DNA of 64,000 nt, from positions 7,668,879-7,732,878 of the forward strand of contig NZ_JACHJV010000001.1 of NCBI RefSeq assembly GCF_014203855.1, read 5' to 3'. The stretch comes from Kitasatospora kifunensis. Lineage in GTDB: Bacteria > Actinomycetota > Actinomycetes > Streptomycetales > Streptomycetaceae. Each line of letters opens with the position of its first letter. The stretch's first letter is position 1. The translations under genes were made by a program, and so were the position numbers. Below are positions 8,588-17,183 of this stretch, in pieces. A model generated the notes under the pieces. The model ran no database searches. It was not told the DNA's origin and saw only the letters and a program-made list of their open reading frames with translations.

Positions 8588-9279
8588 GCACCCGGGACGT
8601 GGCCGCCGGCGCGCGACCGCGCGGACGGGATCACTCGACGGCAGCGGAGGTCGGGCGCCACCTCGCCACCCGGGACGCCGCGCTGGTCGACTACACACGC
8701 GCCGGCGTCACCCGCACCATCCGGCTCGCCGACACCACGCCGAGCCGCGCGCAGATCCTGCGGATGCGCGAGTCGCACTACCAGGACACGCTCGCCGAGT
8801 TGGGCGTCCCGGTCTGGGACGCCCACGACGAGGGGGCCGTCCACCTGCTCTGCACCCAGCAGGCCGAGCCGGTGGGCAGCCTGCGGGTGACGCACAACCA
8901 GCTCGGCCGGGGGGACGTCTACGAGGACTTCCCCCAGGTCGACCAACTCCTCGGCGGCGAAGGCGAGTTCCTTGCCTTCGCCCGGGAGCTGGTGGTGCCG
9001 CAGCAGCGCGGCCAGGAGGTGACCACGGCGCTGGTGCACGCCGCCTGCCTGTGGTGGCGTGCGCACTCGCCGATCCGGCGGGTGGTGTACACCGGCCTCG
9101 TGCGCCCCGGTCGCACCCCTGCCTTCTTCGGTGCGGCGGCGGTGACCCCACCGCTGCCGCTGGGCCCCGGCGCGATCCCGGTGGTGCTCTGCACCGCCTG
9201 GCTCGACACGGCGATCGACGCCACGGCCCGGCGCCTGGCCCGCACCGGCTGGTCCATCACCCCAAGCTCGGCGATATGA
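8584..9279 (+). CDS. GNAT-fold N-acyl synthase-like protein (FeeM/LuxI-related)
   Basis: 231 residues from a GTG overlapping the upstream stop. The central part (GEFLAFARELVVPQQRGQEV, then a long Ala-rich helix) fits the GNAT acyl-CoA or acyl-ACP binding core seen in FeeM-type N-acyl amino acid synthases and acyl-homoserine-lactone synthases, where E-x-S/A-R-L/E-V-V precedes a basic loop. Such enzymes move a fatty acyl chain onto an amine. The substrate is unknown. Coupling to a PAS-LuxR gene upstream and a P450 downstream suggests a small signal or a tailoring acylation (inference). An ordinary GNAT acetyltransferase is the alternative. Confidence 0.55.
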   Translation: MSTRDVAAGARPRGRDHSTAAEVGRHLATRDAALVDYTRAGVTRTIRLADTTPSRAQILRMRESHYQDTLAELGVPVWDAHDEGAVHLLCTQQAEPVGSLRVTHNQLGRGDVYEDFPQVDQLLGGEGEFLAFARELVVPQQRGQEVTTALVHAACLWWRAHSPIRRVVYTGLVRPGRTPAFFGAAAVTPPLPLGPGAIPVVLCTAWLDTAIDATARRLARTGWSITPSSAI

Positions 9280-10445
9280 GTCGGCCCGCACCGCTCACCC
9301 TGCCGCTCGCGGCCGGCCCGCCGGCCCAACCACCCTCCTGCTACCGCAGTTTGCGCCACGAACACCCCGTCTGCCGGGTGCGGATGGCCACCGGTGACCT
9401 GGCCTGGCTGGTCACCCGCTACCAGGACGTGCGCCTGGTGCTCGGCGACCGCAACTTCAGCAAGGCGGCACTGCTGGCGCCCGACGCGCCGAAGATACGT
9501 TCCGGGGCGCTGCCACCAGGCCTGCTCTTCACCACCGACCCGCCCGAGCACACGGCGCTGCGCACCCGGATGGACGCGTTGCTGCGTCCCCGGGTGCGCA
9601 CCCTCGGGCCGGCGGTGGCCCAACTCGCCGACGACCTGCTGGACCGGCTGGCGCCGGTGGGCTGCGCCGACCTGGTCGCCGCCTTCGCCCGGCCGCTGGC
9701 GATGCGTGTGGTGGGCCGGCTGCTGGGAATCTCCACAGCCGACCGCGACCGCTTCGCCTACTGGGCGGACACCGTGCTCGCCGTGAGCGGGGCGAGCGCC
9801 GCCGAGGTCGACCGGGCGCAGGACGAACTGCTGGCCTACGGCGCCCGGTTGGCGGCGGCCCGCCGCGCCCGCCCGGGCGATGACCTGGTCTCCGCGCTGG
9901 CCTGCCAGGGCACCGCCATCGACCACGGCGCCGTCGCCGCGCTGGTCGCCACGATCCTGGTGACCGGCTACGAGACGATGGTCGCCGCGGTCGCCAACGC
10001 CGTCCTGGTCCTGCTCACCCAGGGCGGCCTGCCGCACCCCTGGCCGGCCGCGTCCGAGGATCTGGTGGAGGAAGTACTGCGACTGGGCACCTTCGGCGAC
10101 GCGCTGCGCTCGCGCCGCGCGCTGGTGGACGTGCGGGTGGGCGGGGTGCTGATCCCGGCCGGTGACGTGGTGCTGGTCTCCACCGCCTCCGCCAACCGGG
10201 ACGAGGCGTTCTTCACCGATCCCGACCGGCTGCTGCCAGGCCGGCCCCGCACCCGGCACCTGGCCTTCGGCCACGGCGTGCACCACTGCCCGGGCGCCGC
10301 GCTCGCCCGGGTCCAGCTGGCGGCCTCCCTGGAGCGCCTCTCGGCCCGCCTGCCGGGGCTGCGCCTGGCGGTGGCGCCCGAACAGGTGGTGCTGCGCACC
10401 GCCTCGGCGGAGAGCGCGCCCGAAGCGCTGCCGGTGCGCTGGTAA
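9276..10445 (+). CDS. Cytochrome P450
   Basis: 389 residues; ATG 9276 overlaps the previous stop (ATGA). The I-helix oxygen-binding motif TGYET is present, the K-helix ExxR is EEVLR, and the haem loop is FGHGVHHCPG with the axial Cys. Length and the soluble N-terminus are typical of bacterial class I P450s, so separate ferredoxin and reductase are needed; none is adjacent. Many such enzymes hydroxylate or epoxidise macrolides; the position at the end of a regulator block suggests tailoring (inference). Confidence 0.93.
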   Translation: MSRPAPLTLPLAAGPPAQPPSCYRSLRHEHPVCRVRMATGDLAWLVTRYQDVRLVLGDRNFSKAALLAPDAPKIRSGALPPGLLFTTDPPEHTALRTRMDALLRPRVRTLGPAVAQLADDLLDRLAPVGCADLVAAFARPLAMRVVGRLLGISTADRDRFAYWADTVLAVSGASAAEVDRAQDELLAYGARLAAARRARPGDDLVSALACQGTAIDHGAVAALVATILVTGYETMVAAVANAVLVLLTQGGLPHPWPAASEDLVEEVLRLGTFGDALRSRRALVDVRVGGVLIPAGDVVLVSTASANRDEAFFTDPDRLLPGRPRTRHLAFGHGVHHCPGAALARVQLAASLERLSARLPGLRLAVAPEQVVLRTASAESAPEALPVRW

Positions 10446-10449
10446 GTCC

Positions 10450-10716
10450 TTAGGCGTAGCAGTAGGCGGTCCCCTCGGCAAACCAGGTGCCGTTGGCAAA
10501 CTCGCCGGTCTGCTCATTGGTGATGCCGGCCAGGCAGTCCTGCTTCTGCATCTCTTCCATCATGGCCTGAACTGCGGCAGCCTGCGTGGGGCCGTAAGCG
10601 ATGAAGGAGCCCTGCTTGGGCGGGCCACCAATCGGCTGCGCCGACGCAATGCCCGCGAGCGGAACACCGGCGAGCAGCGTCGCCGCGACGAGGGTCGCAG
10701 CCTTCTTGAACATCAT
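10450..10716 (-). CDS. Small secreted protein, paralogue A
   Basis: 88 residues. The start at 10716 is set by GGAGG five bases upstream (10722-10726). A signal peptide (MMFKKA then a Leu/Ala-rich stretch ending ASA) leaves a mature chain of about 60 residues with two Cys, one at the extreme C-terminus (YCYA), probably disulfide-bonded. It is a tandem paralogue of 10933-11208: same signal peptide, the same YGPT and NGTWxAxGxxYC elements. Function unknown. Confidence 0.75.
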   Translation of the reverse strand: MMFKKAATLVAATLLAGVPLAGIASAQPIGGPPKQGSFIAYGPTQAAAVQAMMEEMQKQDCLAGITNEQTGEFANGTWFAEGTAYCYA

Positions 10717-10932
10717 GGATGCCTCCACGGGTCGTCGATGAGGGGTGTCGCCATACCTGTGACCCGCAGCATGGCATCAACTGCGGTCGACCACCAGAGG
10801 TTGGAAATTCATACCAGCTAGTATTTGTGACGACCTGTCATCTCTTGCCCGACGTTGACCGTCCACCCGGATGGCCCGAACTGGCCCTACCCGATGCAGC
10901 CGTGCTCGGCCTCCAGGTTCAAGCGGCGAACC

Positions 10933-11208
10933 TTAGTTGACGGCGCAGTAGGTGTACCCGACGGCCCACCAGGTGCCGTTGCTCTCCTGGCCGGTCTGCA
11001 GGCCGATCAGGTTGGGATTGCAGCCCGCACCGGCGGACGTGTCCGAGGCGTCCTCGATCGCGTCCGCCCGGGTGGGACCGTAGCCACTGAAGTAGGCCGT
11101 CTGATCCACGCGCGAGGGGCGAGCCGTCTGCGCCGATGCCATACCGGCCAGGGGGACGCTGGCGAGCAGCGTCGCCGCGACGATGGTCGCGGCCTTCTTG
11201 ATCATCAT
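10933..11208 (-). CDS. Small secreted protein, paralogue B
   Basis: 91 residues; start 11208 follows GGAGG with the same five-base spacing as in paralogue A. The signal peptide starts MMIKKA and ends ASA. The mature part contains YGPTRADA, GCNPN and NGTWWAVGYTYC. The leaders of both genes share blocks (CTCTGGTG and a following ATGCTGC), so the duplication included the regulatory region. The 204-bp space between the two genes holds this leader only. Function unknown. Confidence 0.75.
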   Translation of the reverse strand: MMIKKAATIVAATLLASVPLAGMASAQTARPSRVDQTAYFSGYGPTRADAIEDASDTSAGAGCNPNLIGLQTGQESNGTWWAVGYTYCAVN

Positions 11209-11340
11209 GAGTGCCTCCACAGCTCGCTGCTCAGGGGCACGTGACATGCCCGCGCTCAGCAGCATGTTATCATCTGACGTGAAGCACCAGAGACGAATAA
11301 TCCATTCCAGATGAAGCTGGATGCTCCGTCAACTAGGCCC

Positions 11341-11402
11341 TGTCCGGCCGATCTTGTCGGATCAGCGCGCGGCGTCGCGCGCCCGGCAAGATCGGCCGGA
11401 CA
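11341..11402. terminator. Long hairpin, rho-independent-type terminator
   Basis: A perfect 16-bp inverted repeat (11341-11356 with 11387-11402) is extended inside by further pairing and a GC-only stem. It lies four bases past the stop of the minus-strand aminotransferase gene. No clear T-run, as is usual in streptomycetes. Confidence 0.8.
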
Positions 11403-11406
11403 AGCT

Positions 11407-12189
11407 TTAGAGGGGCTCACCGGGCAGCCGCGCGTACGTCTGCCGCAGCTCTTCGAGCACCGGGTCGTCCGTCGGGTACGTCACCTCGTCGATCGCGCAA
11501 ACGGTGCGCACGCCGATGGCGGCGTTGGTGGCGAAGGCGGCCCGCATCGAGGGCAGGTCCGCGACCGGCACCGGGGCGATGACGGTGGGCCGGTGGGCCG
11601 CCTGGAGCAGCCGCATGGTGACCCCGGGCAGCACCTCGGCCTCGGGCCACACCACCGTCCCGTCCGCGGCCACGAAGCCGATGTTCCAGGTGCCGCCCTC
11701 GGCGATCCGGCCGTCGGGCTCGACGAACAACGCGTCGTCGAACCCGGCCAGTTGGGCCGCACGGCGCAACCTGAGCTGGTTGAACAGGCCGACGTGCTTG
11801 ACCGCCGCCGCCTCCCGGGCGAGGGTGAACCGCTTGGCCCGCAGCGGCGGCGGCACCGCCTCGCCGGCCGCGCGGGTGGTCACCAGGATCGCGGGGTCCG
11901 CGCCCGCCCCCGGGTGGGCCAGGTCCAGCGCCGGATCGAAGACCGTCACGCGCACGGTGACCGGCGTGGTCCGGGCACCGATCTCCTGCCGCACGCAGTC
12001 CAGCACCCGCGCTGGGTCGAGCTCGGTGCCGAACACGTCACGGCAGTCGGCGACCAGCCGGTCCAGGTGCAGCGACAGGCCGCGCACCGCGCCGTCGGCC
12101 ACCCGCATGGTGGTGAAGTGTCCGTAGTTCGTCAGAGCCAGGGTTTGCAGCGCGTCCAGTGACGCCGGTGCTCCGTTGACAGTGGCCAT
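11407..12189 (-). CDS. Class IV aminotransferase family protein (PabC/BCAT-like)
   Basis: 260 residues from ATG 12189. This is a fold-type IV PLP enzyme: the putative catalytic Lys is K131 in AVKHVGLFNQLR and the cofactor loop is IAEGGTWNIGF (about 162-172). The family includes aminodeoxychorismate lyase, branched-chain and D-amino-acid aminotransferases; the sequence alone does not separate these, but the length and the unusual EGGTWNIGF loop favour a lyase or aminotransferase of unknown substrate. It is monocistronic, divergent from the kdp operon, and followed by a strong hairpin. Confidence 0.8.
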   Translation of the reverse strand: MATVNGAPASLDALQTLALTNYGHFTTMRVADGAVRGLSLHLDRLVADCRDVFGTELDPARVLDCVRQEIGARTTPVTVRVTVFDPALDLAHPGAGADPAILVTTRAAGEAVPPPLRAKRFTLAREAAAVKHVGLFNQLRLRRAAQLAGFDDALFVEPDGRIAEGGTWNIGFVAADGTVVWPEAEVLPGVTMRLLQAAHRPTVIAPVPVADLPSMRAAFATNAAIGVRTVCAIDEVTYPTDDPVLEELRQTYARLPGEPL

Positions 12190-12375
12190 GGGGGCAAGTC
12201 TGGCAGCAGTCCCGGACCGCCCGGCCATCGCCCCTGGAACTCGTGGTCGACGGCCCGTCAGCCCAACAGCCCAACACCGGTGACCGCCCGCCGAGGCCGC
12301 GCCTGACACTGGCTGAGACGTGTGCGTGCGCGCCCGGGGCGCGCGCCGGTCCCGACTGCCCCGCTGGAGCTCCTC

Positions 12376-12459
12376 ATGACGGATCTGGTCTTCATCGGCC
12401 TGACGATCGCCGTGTTCGCCGTCCTCGGCCTGATCGCCAAGGGGGTGGAGCGGCTGTGA
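12376..12459 (+). CDS. 27-residue membrane peptide upstream of kdpF
   Basis: ATG 12376 follows GGAG (12366-12369). The product is one hydrophobic helix (residues about 4-21, LVFIGLTIAVFAVLGLIA) with a basic end KGVERL. Its TGA overlaps the GTG of kdpF (GTGA, 12456-12459), so it is translationally coupled and belongs to the kdp operon. It resembles KdpF in size and topology but not in sequence. A second single-span accessory subunit or a leader peptide are both possible. The 186 bp before it hold the promoter region and a GC-rich inverted repeat near 12328-12346. Confidence 0.6.
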   Translation: MTDLVFIGLTIAVFAVLGLIAKGVERL

Positions 12460-12545
12460 CCGCCGACAACATCGTGGGCCTGGTGGTGGCGGTCGCCCTG
12501 GTCGGCTACCTGATCCTGGCGCTGATCCGCCCCGAGAGGTTCTGA
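12456..12545 (+). CDS. kdpF: K+-transporting ATPase subunit KdpF
   Basis: 29 residues from GTG 12456: one transmembrane helix followed by LILALIRPERF. The length and the L-x-R-P-E-x-F end are typical of KdpF, which stabilises the KdpABC complex. It sits directly before kdpA. Confidence 0.85.
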   Translation: MTADNIVGLVVAVALVGYLILALIRPERF

Positions 12546-12546
12546 G

Positions 12547-14208
12547 GTGAACCCCTTCGGGGCCGGCGCGCTGCAGGCGCTGGCCCTGGTGGTCGCCCTG
12601 GCCCTGAGCCACCGTCCGCTGGGCGACTACCTGGCGCACCTGCTCACCAGCACCAGGCACCTGCGCGCCGAACGCGTCCTCTACCGGCTGATCGGCGTCA
12701 ACGGCGACTTCGACCAGACCTGGATGGCCTACCTGCGCAGCGTGCTCGCCTTCTCCTCCATCTCGGTGCTCTTCCTCTACGCCTTCCAGCGGCTGCAGAA
12801 CCACCTCTGGCTCTCCCTCGGCTTCCCGGCGGTGAGCCCGGCGACCGCCTGGAACACCGCCGCCTCCTTCGTCACCAACACCAACTGGCAGTCCTACTCG
12901 GGCGAGTCGACGATGGGCCACCTGGTGCAGATGGCGGGCCTGGCGGTGCAGAACTTCCTCTCCGCGGCCGTGGGCATCGCGGTGGTGGCGGCGCTGATCC
13001 GGGGCTTCAAGCGCAACCGGACCGACCGGGTCGGCAACTTCTGGGTGGACCTGGTGCGGGTGACCGTGCGGCTGCTGCTGCCGGTGTCGGTCGTCTTCGC
13101 GATCGTCTTCGTGGCGACCGGCATGGTCGAGAACCTGCACGCGGCCAGGGAGCTCGCCACCCTGGGCGGCGCCACCCAGAGCCTGCCAGGCGGCCCGGTG
13201 GCCTCCCAGGAGGTGATCAAGCTACTGGGCACCAATGGTGGCGGCTTCTACAACGCCAACTCCGCCCACCCCTTCGAGAACCCCACCCCGCTGACCAACT
13301 GGCTGGAGATCTACCTGCTCCTGGTGATCTCCTTCTCACTGCCGCGCACCTTCGGCACCATGATCGGCGACCGGCGCCAGGGCTATGCGATCGTCGCGGT
13401 GATGGGCGTCTTCTGGATCGCCTCCGCCAGTGCGCTGACCTACTTCGAATGGCAGCACCACGGCAGCGCCCCGCAGGCCGCCGGTGCGGCGATGGAGGGC
13501 AAGGAGGTGCGCTTCGGCATCGCCGGCAGCGCCCTGTTCGCCTCCTCCACCACCCTCACCTCCACCGGTGCGGTCAACTCCGCGCACGACTCGCTGACCC
13601 CGCTGGGCGGCGGGGTGGCACTGGTGGACATGATGCTCGGCGAGATCGCCCCCGGCGGCACCGGCTCGGGCCTGTACGGGATCCTGGTGCTCGCCGTGGT
13701 CGCGGTCTTCGTCGCCGGCCTGATGGTCGGGCGCACCCCCGAGTACCTGGGCAAGAAGCTCGGCGGCCGGGAGATGAAGTTCGCCTCCCTCTACATCCTG
13801 ACCACCCCGGCGATCGTGCTGATCGGCACCGGGGTGGCCATGACCTTCAGGGGCGAGCGCGCGAACATCCTCAACAGCGGCCCGCACGGCTTCACCGAGG
13901 TGCTGTACGCCTTCACCTCGGCGGCCAACAACAACGGCTCCGCCTTCGCCGGGCTGACCGTCACCAGCACCTGGTGGAACACCGCGCTCGGCCTGGTGAT
14001 GCTCTTCGGGCGGCTGCTGCCGATGGTCTTCGTGCTGGCGCTGGCCGGCTCGCTGGCCCGTCAGCACCCCGTCCCCGCCACTGCGGGCACCCTGCCCACC
14101 CACCGGCTGCTCTTCGTCGGCATGCTCTCCGGCGTGGTGCTGATCGTGGTGGGCCTCACCTATTTCCCGGCCCTGGCCCTTGGGCCGCTCGCGGAAGGCG
14201 TGCACTGA
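12547..14208 (+). CDS. kdpA: K+-transporting ATPase subunit KdpA
   Basis: 553 residues from GTG 12547. Polytopic membrane protein of the potassium-channel-like superfamily; conserved KdpA stretches include TNTNWQSYSGE, LGTNGGGFYNANSAHPFENP, TSTGAVNSAHDSLTPLGGG and the C-terminal FPALALGPLAEG. It forms the high-affinity K+ entry pathway. The gene is complete and overlaps kdpB by one base (TGATG). No kdpDE sensor/regulator pair is adjacent, so control is elsewhere. Confidence 0.97.
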   Translation: MNPFGAGALQALALVVALALSHRPLGDYLAHLLTSTRHLRAERVLYRLIGVNGDFDQTWMAYLRSVLAFSSISVLFLYAFQRLQNHLWLSLGFPAVSPATAWNTAASFVTNTNWQSYSGESTMGHLVQMAGLAVQNFLSAAVGIAVVAALIRGFKRNRTDRVGNFWVDLVRVTVRLLLPVSVVFAIVFVATGMVENLHAARELATLGGATQSLPGGPVASQEVIKLLGTNGGGFYNANSAHPFENPTPLTNWLEIYLLLVISFSLPRTFGTMIGDRRQGYAIVAVMGVFWIASASALTYFEWQHHGSAPQAAGAAMEGKEVRFGIAGSALFASSTTLTSTGAVNSAHDSLTPLGGGVALVDMMLGEIAPGGTGSGLYGILVLAVVAVFVAGLMVGRTPEYLGKKLGGREMKFASLYILTTPAIVLIGTGVAMTFRGERANILNSGPHGFTEVLYAFTSAANNNGSAFAGLTVTSTWWNTALGLVMLFGRLLPMVFVLALAGSLARQHPVPATAGTLPTHRLLFVGMLSGVVLIVVGLTYFPALALGPLAEGVH

Positions 14209-16325
14209 TGGCCACCCACGTCATCCCGCCCGGCGCCGAGCCGCCGCACGAGGCGCACCGGGTGGGCGGTGGGCTGCTCGACCCCCGCCAGCTGCTCTCC
14301 TCCCTCCCCGACGCGATCCGCAAGCTCGACCCCCGGGTGATGGTGCACCACCCGGTGATGTTCGTGGTCGAGATCGGCTCGCTGCTCACCACCTACGCGG
14401 CGCTGCGGCACAGCAGCGTCTTCGCCTGGGTGATCACCGTCTGGCTCTGGCTGACGGTGGTCTTCGCCAACCTGGCCGAGGCGGTGGCCGAGGGGCGCGG
14501 CAAGGCCCAGGCCGAGACGCTGCGCCGGACCAAGACCGAGGCGATGGCCCGGCGGGTCATCGGCAGCTGGCGTCCGGGCGACGTCGAGCCGCCCGAGGAG
14601 CTGGTGCCGGCGGCCGAACTGCGGCTCGCCGACCACGTGATCGTGTCCGCCGGCCAGCTCATCCCGGGTGACGGGGACGTGGTGGAGGGCGCCGCCTCGG
14701 TCGACGAGTCGGCGATCACGGGGGAGTCCGCGCCGGTGATCCGCGAGTCCGGTGGTGACCGCTCGGCGGTGACCGGTGGCACCAAGGTGCTCTCCGACCG
14801 GATCGTCGTGAAGATCACCTCCAAGCCCGGCGAGACCTTCATCGACCGGATGATCGCCCTGGTCGAGGGCGCCGCCCGGCAGAAGACGCCGAACGAGATC
14901 GCGCTGAACATCCTGCTGGCCTCGCTGACCATCGTCTTCCTGCTGGCCGTGGTCACCCTGCAGCCGATGGCCACCTATGCCGGTGCCGAGCAGACCATCG
15001 TGGTGCTGGTCGCGCTGCTGGTCGCGCTGATCCCCACCACCATCGGCGCGCTGCTCTCCGCGATCGGCATCGCCGGCATGGACCGCCTGGTGCAGCGCAA
15101 CGTGCTCGCCATGTCCGGGCGCGCGGTCGAGGCGGCCGGTGACGTCTCCACCCTGCTGCTCGACAAGACCGGCACCATCACCTTCGGCAACCGCCAGGCC
15201 GCCGAGTTCACCCCGGTCGGTGGCACCGAGGTGAGCGAACTGGCGGACGTCGCACAGCTGTCCAGCCTCGCCGACGAGACGCCCGAAGGCCGCTCGATCG
15301 TGGTGCTGGCCAAGGAGAAGTACGGACTGCGGGCCCGCACCCAGCACGAGATCGGCCACGCCGAGTGGATCGAGTTCACCGCCCAGACCCGGATGAGCGG
15401 CGCCGACCTGCACGAGGCGGCGGGCACGCGGCGGATCCGCAAGGGCGCGGCCGGCTCGGTGCTCGGCTGGGTGACCGAGAACGGCGGGCAGGGCGGCGGC
15501 GAACTCCCCGCGGTGGTCGACGCGATCTCGGCCGCGGGCGGCACCCCGCTGGCGGTGGCGGTCCAGGAGCCGGGCGCACCGGCCCGGGTGCTGGGCGTCA
15601 TCCACCTCAAGGACGTGGTCAAGCACGGCATCCGGGAGCGCTTCGAGGACCTGCGCCTGATGGGCATCCGCACCGTCATGATCACCGGCGACAACCCGCT
15701 GACCGCCCGGGCGATCGCGGACGAGGCCGGCGTGGACGACTTCCTCGCCGAGGCCACCCCCGAGGACAAGATGGCCCTGATCCGCCAGGAACAGGCGGGC
15801 GGCAAGCTGGTCGCGATGACCGGCGACGGCACCAACGACGCCCCCGCCCTGGCCCAGGCCGACGTGGGTGTGGCGATGAACACCGGCACCTCGGCGGCGA
15901 AAGAGGCCGGCAACATGGTGGACCTGGACTCCAACCCCACCAAGCTGATCGAGATCGTCGAGATCGGCAAGCAGCTGCTCATCACCCGCGGCGCGCTCAC
16001 CACCTTCTCGATCGCCAACGACGTCGCGAAGTACTTCGCGATCATCCCGGCCATGTTCGCCAGCGTCTACCCCGGCCTGCAGCACCTCAACATCATGGGC
16101 CTGCACAGCCCGCGCTCCGCGATCACCTCGGCGATCATCTTCAACGCCCTGATCATCATCGGCCTCATCCCGCTCGCCCTGCGCGGAGTGCGCTACCGGC
16201 CCTCCTCGGCCTCCGCGCTGCTGCGCCGCAACCTCGGCGTCTACGGGGTCGGCGGGCTGATCCTGCCGTTCGTCGGCATCAAACTCATCGACCTGGTCGT
16301 GCAGTTCATCCCCGGCCTGCACTGA
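14208..16325 (+). CDS. kdpB: K+-transporting P-type ATPase KdpB
   Basis: 705 residues; ATG 14208 overlaps the kdpA stop. P-type ATPase landmarks: the phosphorylated Asp is D319 in DKTGT, the actuator loop is SAITGESAP, and the hinge is MTGDGTNDAPALAQADVGVA. It hydrolyses ATP to drive K+ through KdpA. Upstream transmembrane segments (about 45-85) and the C-terminal ones are present. The last codons and stop are tandemly repeated six times downstream. Confidence 0.97.
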   Translation: MATHVIPPGAEPPHEAHRVGGGLLDPRQLLSSLPDAIRKLDPRVMVHHPVMFVVEIGSLLTTYAALRHSSVFAWVITVWLWLTVVFANLAEAVAEGRGKAQAETLRRTKTEAMARRVIGSWRPGDVEPPEELVPAAELRLADHVIVSAGQLIPGDGDVVEGAASVDESAITGESAPVIRESGGDRSAVTGGTKVLSDRIVVKITSKPGETFIDRMIALVEGAARQKTPNEIALNILLASLTIVFLLAVVTLQPMATYAGAEQTIVVLVALLVALIPTTIGALLSAIGIAGMDRLVQRNVLAMSGRAVEAAGDVSTLLLDKTGTITFGNRQAAEFTPVGGTEVSELADVAQLSSLADETPEGRSIVVLAKEKYGLRARTQHEIGHAEWIEFTAQTRMSGADLHEAAGTRRIRKGAAGSVLGWVTENGGQGGGELPAVVDAISAAGGTPLAVAVQEPGAPARVLGVIHLKDVVKHGIRERFEDLRLMGIRTVMITGDNPLTARAIADEAGVDDFLAEATPEDKMALIRQEQAGGKLVAMTGDGTNDAPALAQADVGVAMNTGTSAAKEAGNMVDLDSNPTKLIEIVEIGKQLLITRGALTTFSIANDVAKYFAIIPAMFASVYPGLQHLNIMGLHSPRSAITSAIIFNALIIIGLIPLALRGVRYRPSSASALLRRNLGVYGVGGLILPFVGIKLIDLVVQFIPGLH

Positions 16326-16401
16326 CCCGGCCTGTACTGACCAGGCCCGCACCGACCCGGCCCGCACTGACCGGGCCCGCACCGACCCGGCCTGCGCTGA
16401 C
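16312..16401 (+). repeat. 6 x 15-bp tandem repeat spanning the kdpB stop codon
   Basis: The unit CCGGCCTGCACTGAC is the end of kdpB including its TGA. It recurs imperfectly at 16327, 16342, 16357, 16372 and 16387. TGA survives in four of the six units and is CGA in the other two. The repeat fills the kdpB-kdpC spacer. Confidence 0.92.
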
Positions 16402-16422
16402 CCATACGTGGAGGAACCGACC

Positions 16423-17058
16423 GTGGCCAAGCCCCTGCCCGTGCTGATCCGGCTGCACCTCACCGCGCTGCGCCTGCTGCTGCTCTTCACCGTCCTGTGC
16501 GGCCTGGTCTACCCGCTGCTGATCACCGGGATCGCCCAACTCGCCTTCCCCGGGCAGGCGAACGGCTCGCTGGTCCGAGCGCAGGGCAAGGTGGTCGGCT
16601 CCGGTCTGCTGGGCCAGACCTTCAACCTGCCGAAGCAGAATCCGGCAGACCCGAACGAGCAGCCCCGGCCGGATCCCCGGTGGTTCCAGCCGCGCCCCTC
16701 GGCGGCCGGCGCCGGCTACGACGCGAGCGCCTCGGGCGCCTCCAGCCTCGGGTCGAGCGACGCGGGACTGACCCGCACGGTGCGCGAGCGCCGCGCGGCA
16801 CTCGCCGCCTTCGACGGCGTCGCCCCCGGACAGGTCCCGCCCGACGCGCTCACCGCCAGCGCCTCGGGCCTCGACCCGGACATCTCGCCCGCCTACGCCT
16901 ACCAGCAGGTCAACCGGGTCGCCGCCGCCCGCGGCCTGACCCCGGGGCAGGTCCGCCGACTCGTCAGGGAGCACCTGGAGGGCCGAACCCTCGGCTTCCT
17001 CGGCCAGGCGCGGGTGGACGTCGTGACCCTCAACCTCGCCCTGTCCCGGCTCGGTTGA
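16423..17058 (+). CDS. kdpC: K+-transporting ATPase subunit KdpC
   Basis: 211 residues from GTG 16423, preferred to GTG 16408 because GGAGGA (16410-16415) lies seven bases upstream. One N-terminal transmembrane helix, then a periplasm-side domain with QANGSLV, GSxLLGQTF-like and RPSAAGxGYDA-type KdpC motifs. It completes the pump. The stop is embedded in a 16-bp repeat. Confidence 0.95.
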   Translation: MAKPLPVLIRLHLTALRLLLLFTVLCGLVYPLLITGIAQLAFPGQANGSLVRAQGKVVGSGLLGQTFNLPKQNPADPNEQPRPDPRWFQPRPSAAGAGYDASASGASSLGSSDAGLTRTVRERRAALAAFDGVAPGQVPPDALTASASGLDPDISPAYAYQQVNRVAAARGLTPGQVRRLVREHLEGRTLGFLGQARVDVVTLNLALSRLG

Positions 17059-17094
17059 ACAGCGATTCGGTTGAGCGGCGGCTCGGCTGCGAAA
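17047..17094 (+). repeat. 3 x 16-bp repeat spanning the kdpC stop codon
   Basis: Units 17047-17062, 17063-17078 and 17079-17094 share CGGCTCGGTTGA-like cores; the first contains the kdpC TGA and the second another TGA. The period is not a multiple of three. Confidence 0.75.
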
Positions 17095-17183
17095 GTCTCG
17101 GATCTCCCCTAGTGCCCCTTGGGGCAGAGTTGCCACACACCCCTGGACCCACGACCAGGGGACGGCGAAACGAGGTCCGGGCC

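Noticed and set aside
10533..10830. Plus-strand open frames after the P450 gene
   Set aside because: They are antisense to the secreted mini-protein gene and lack start signals.
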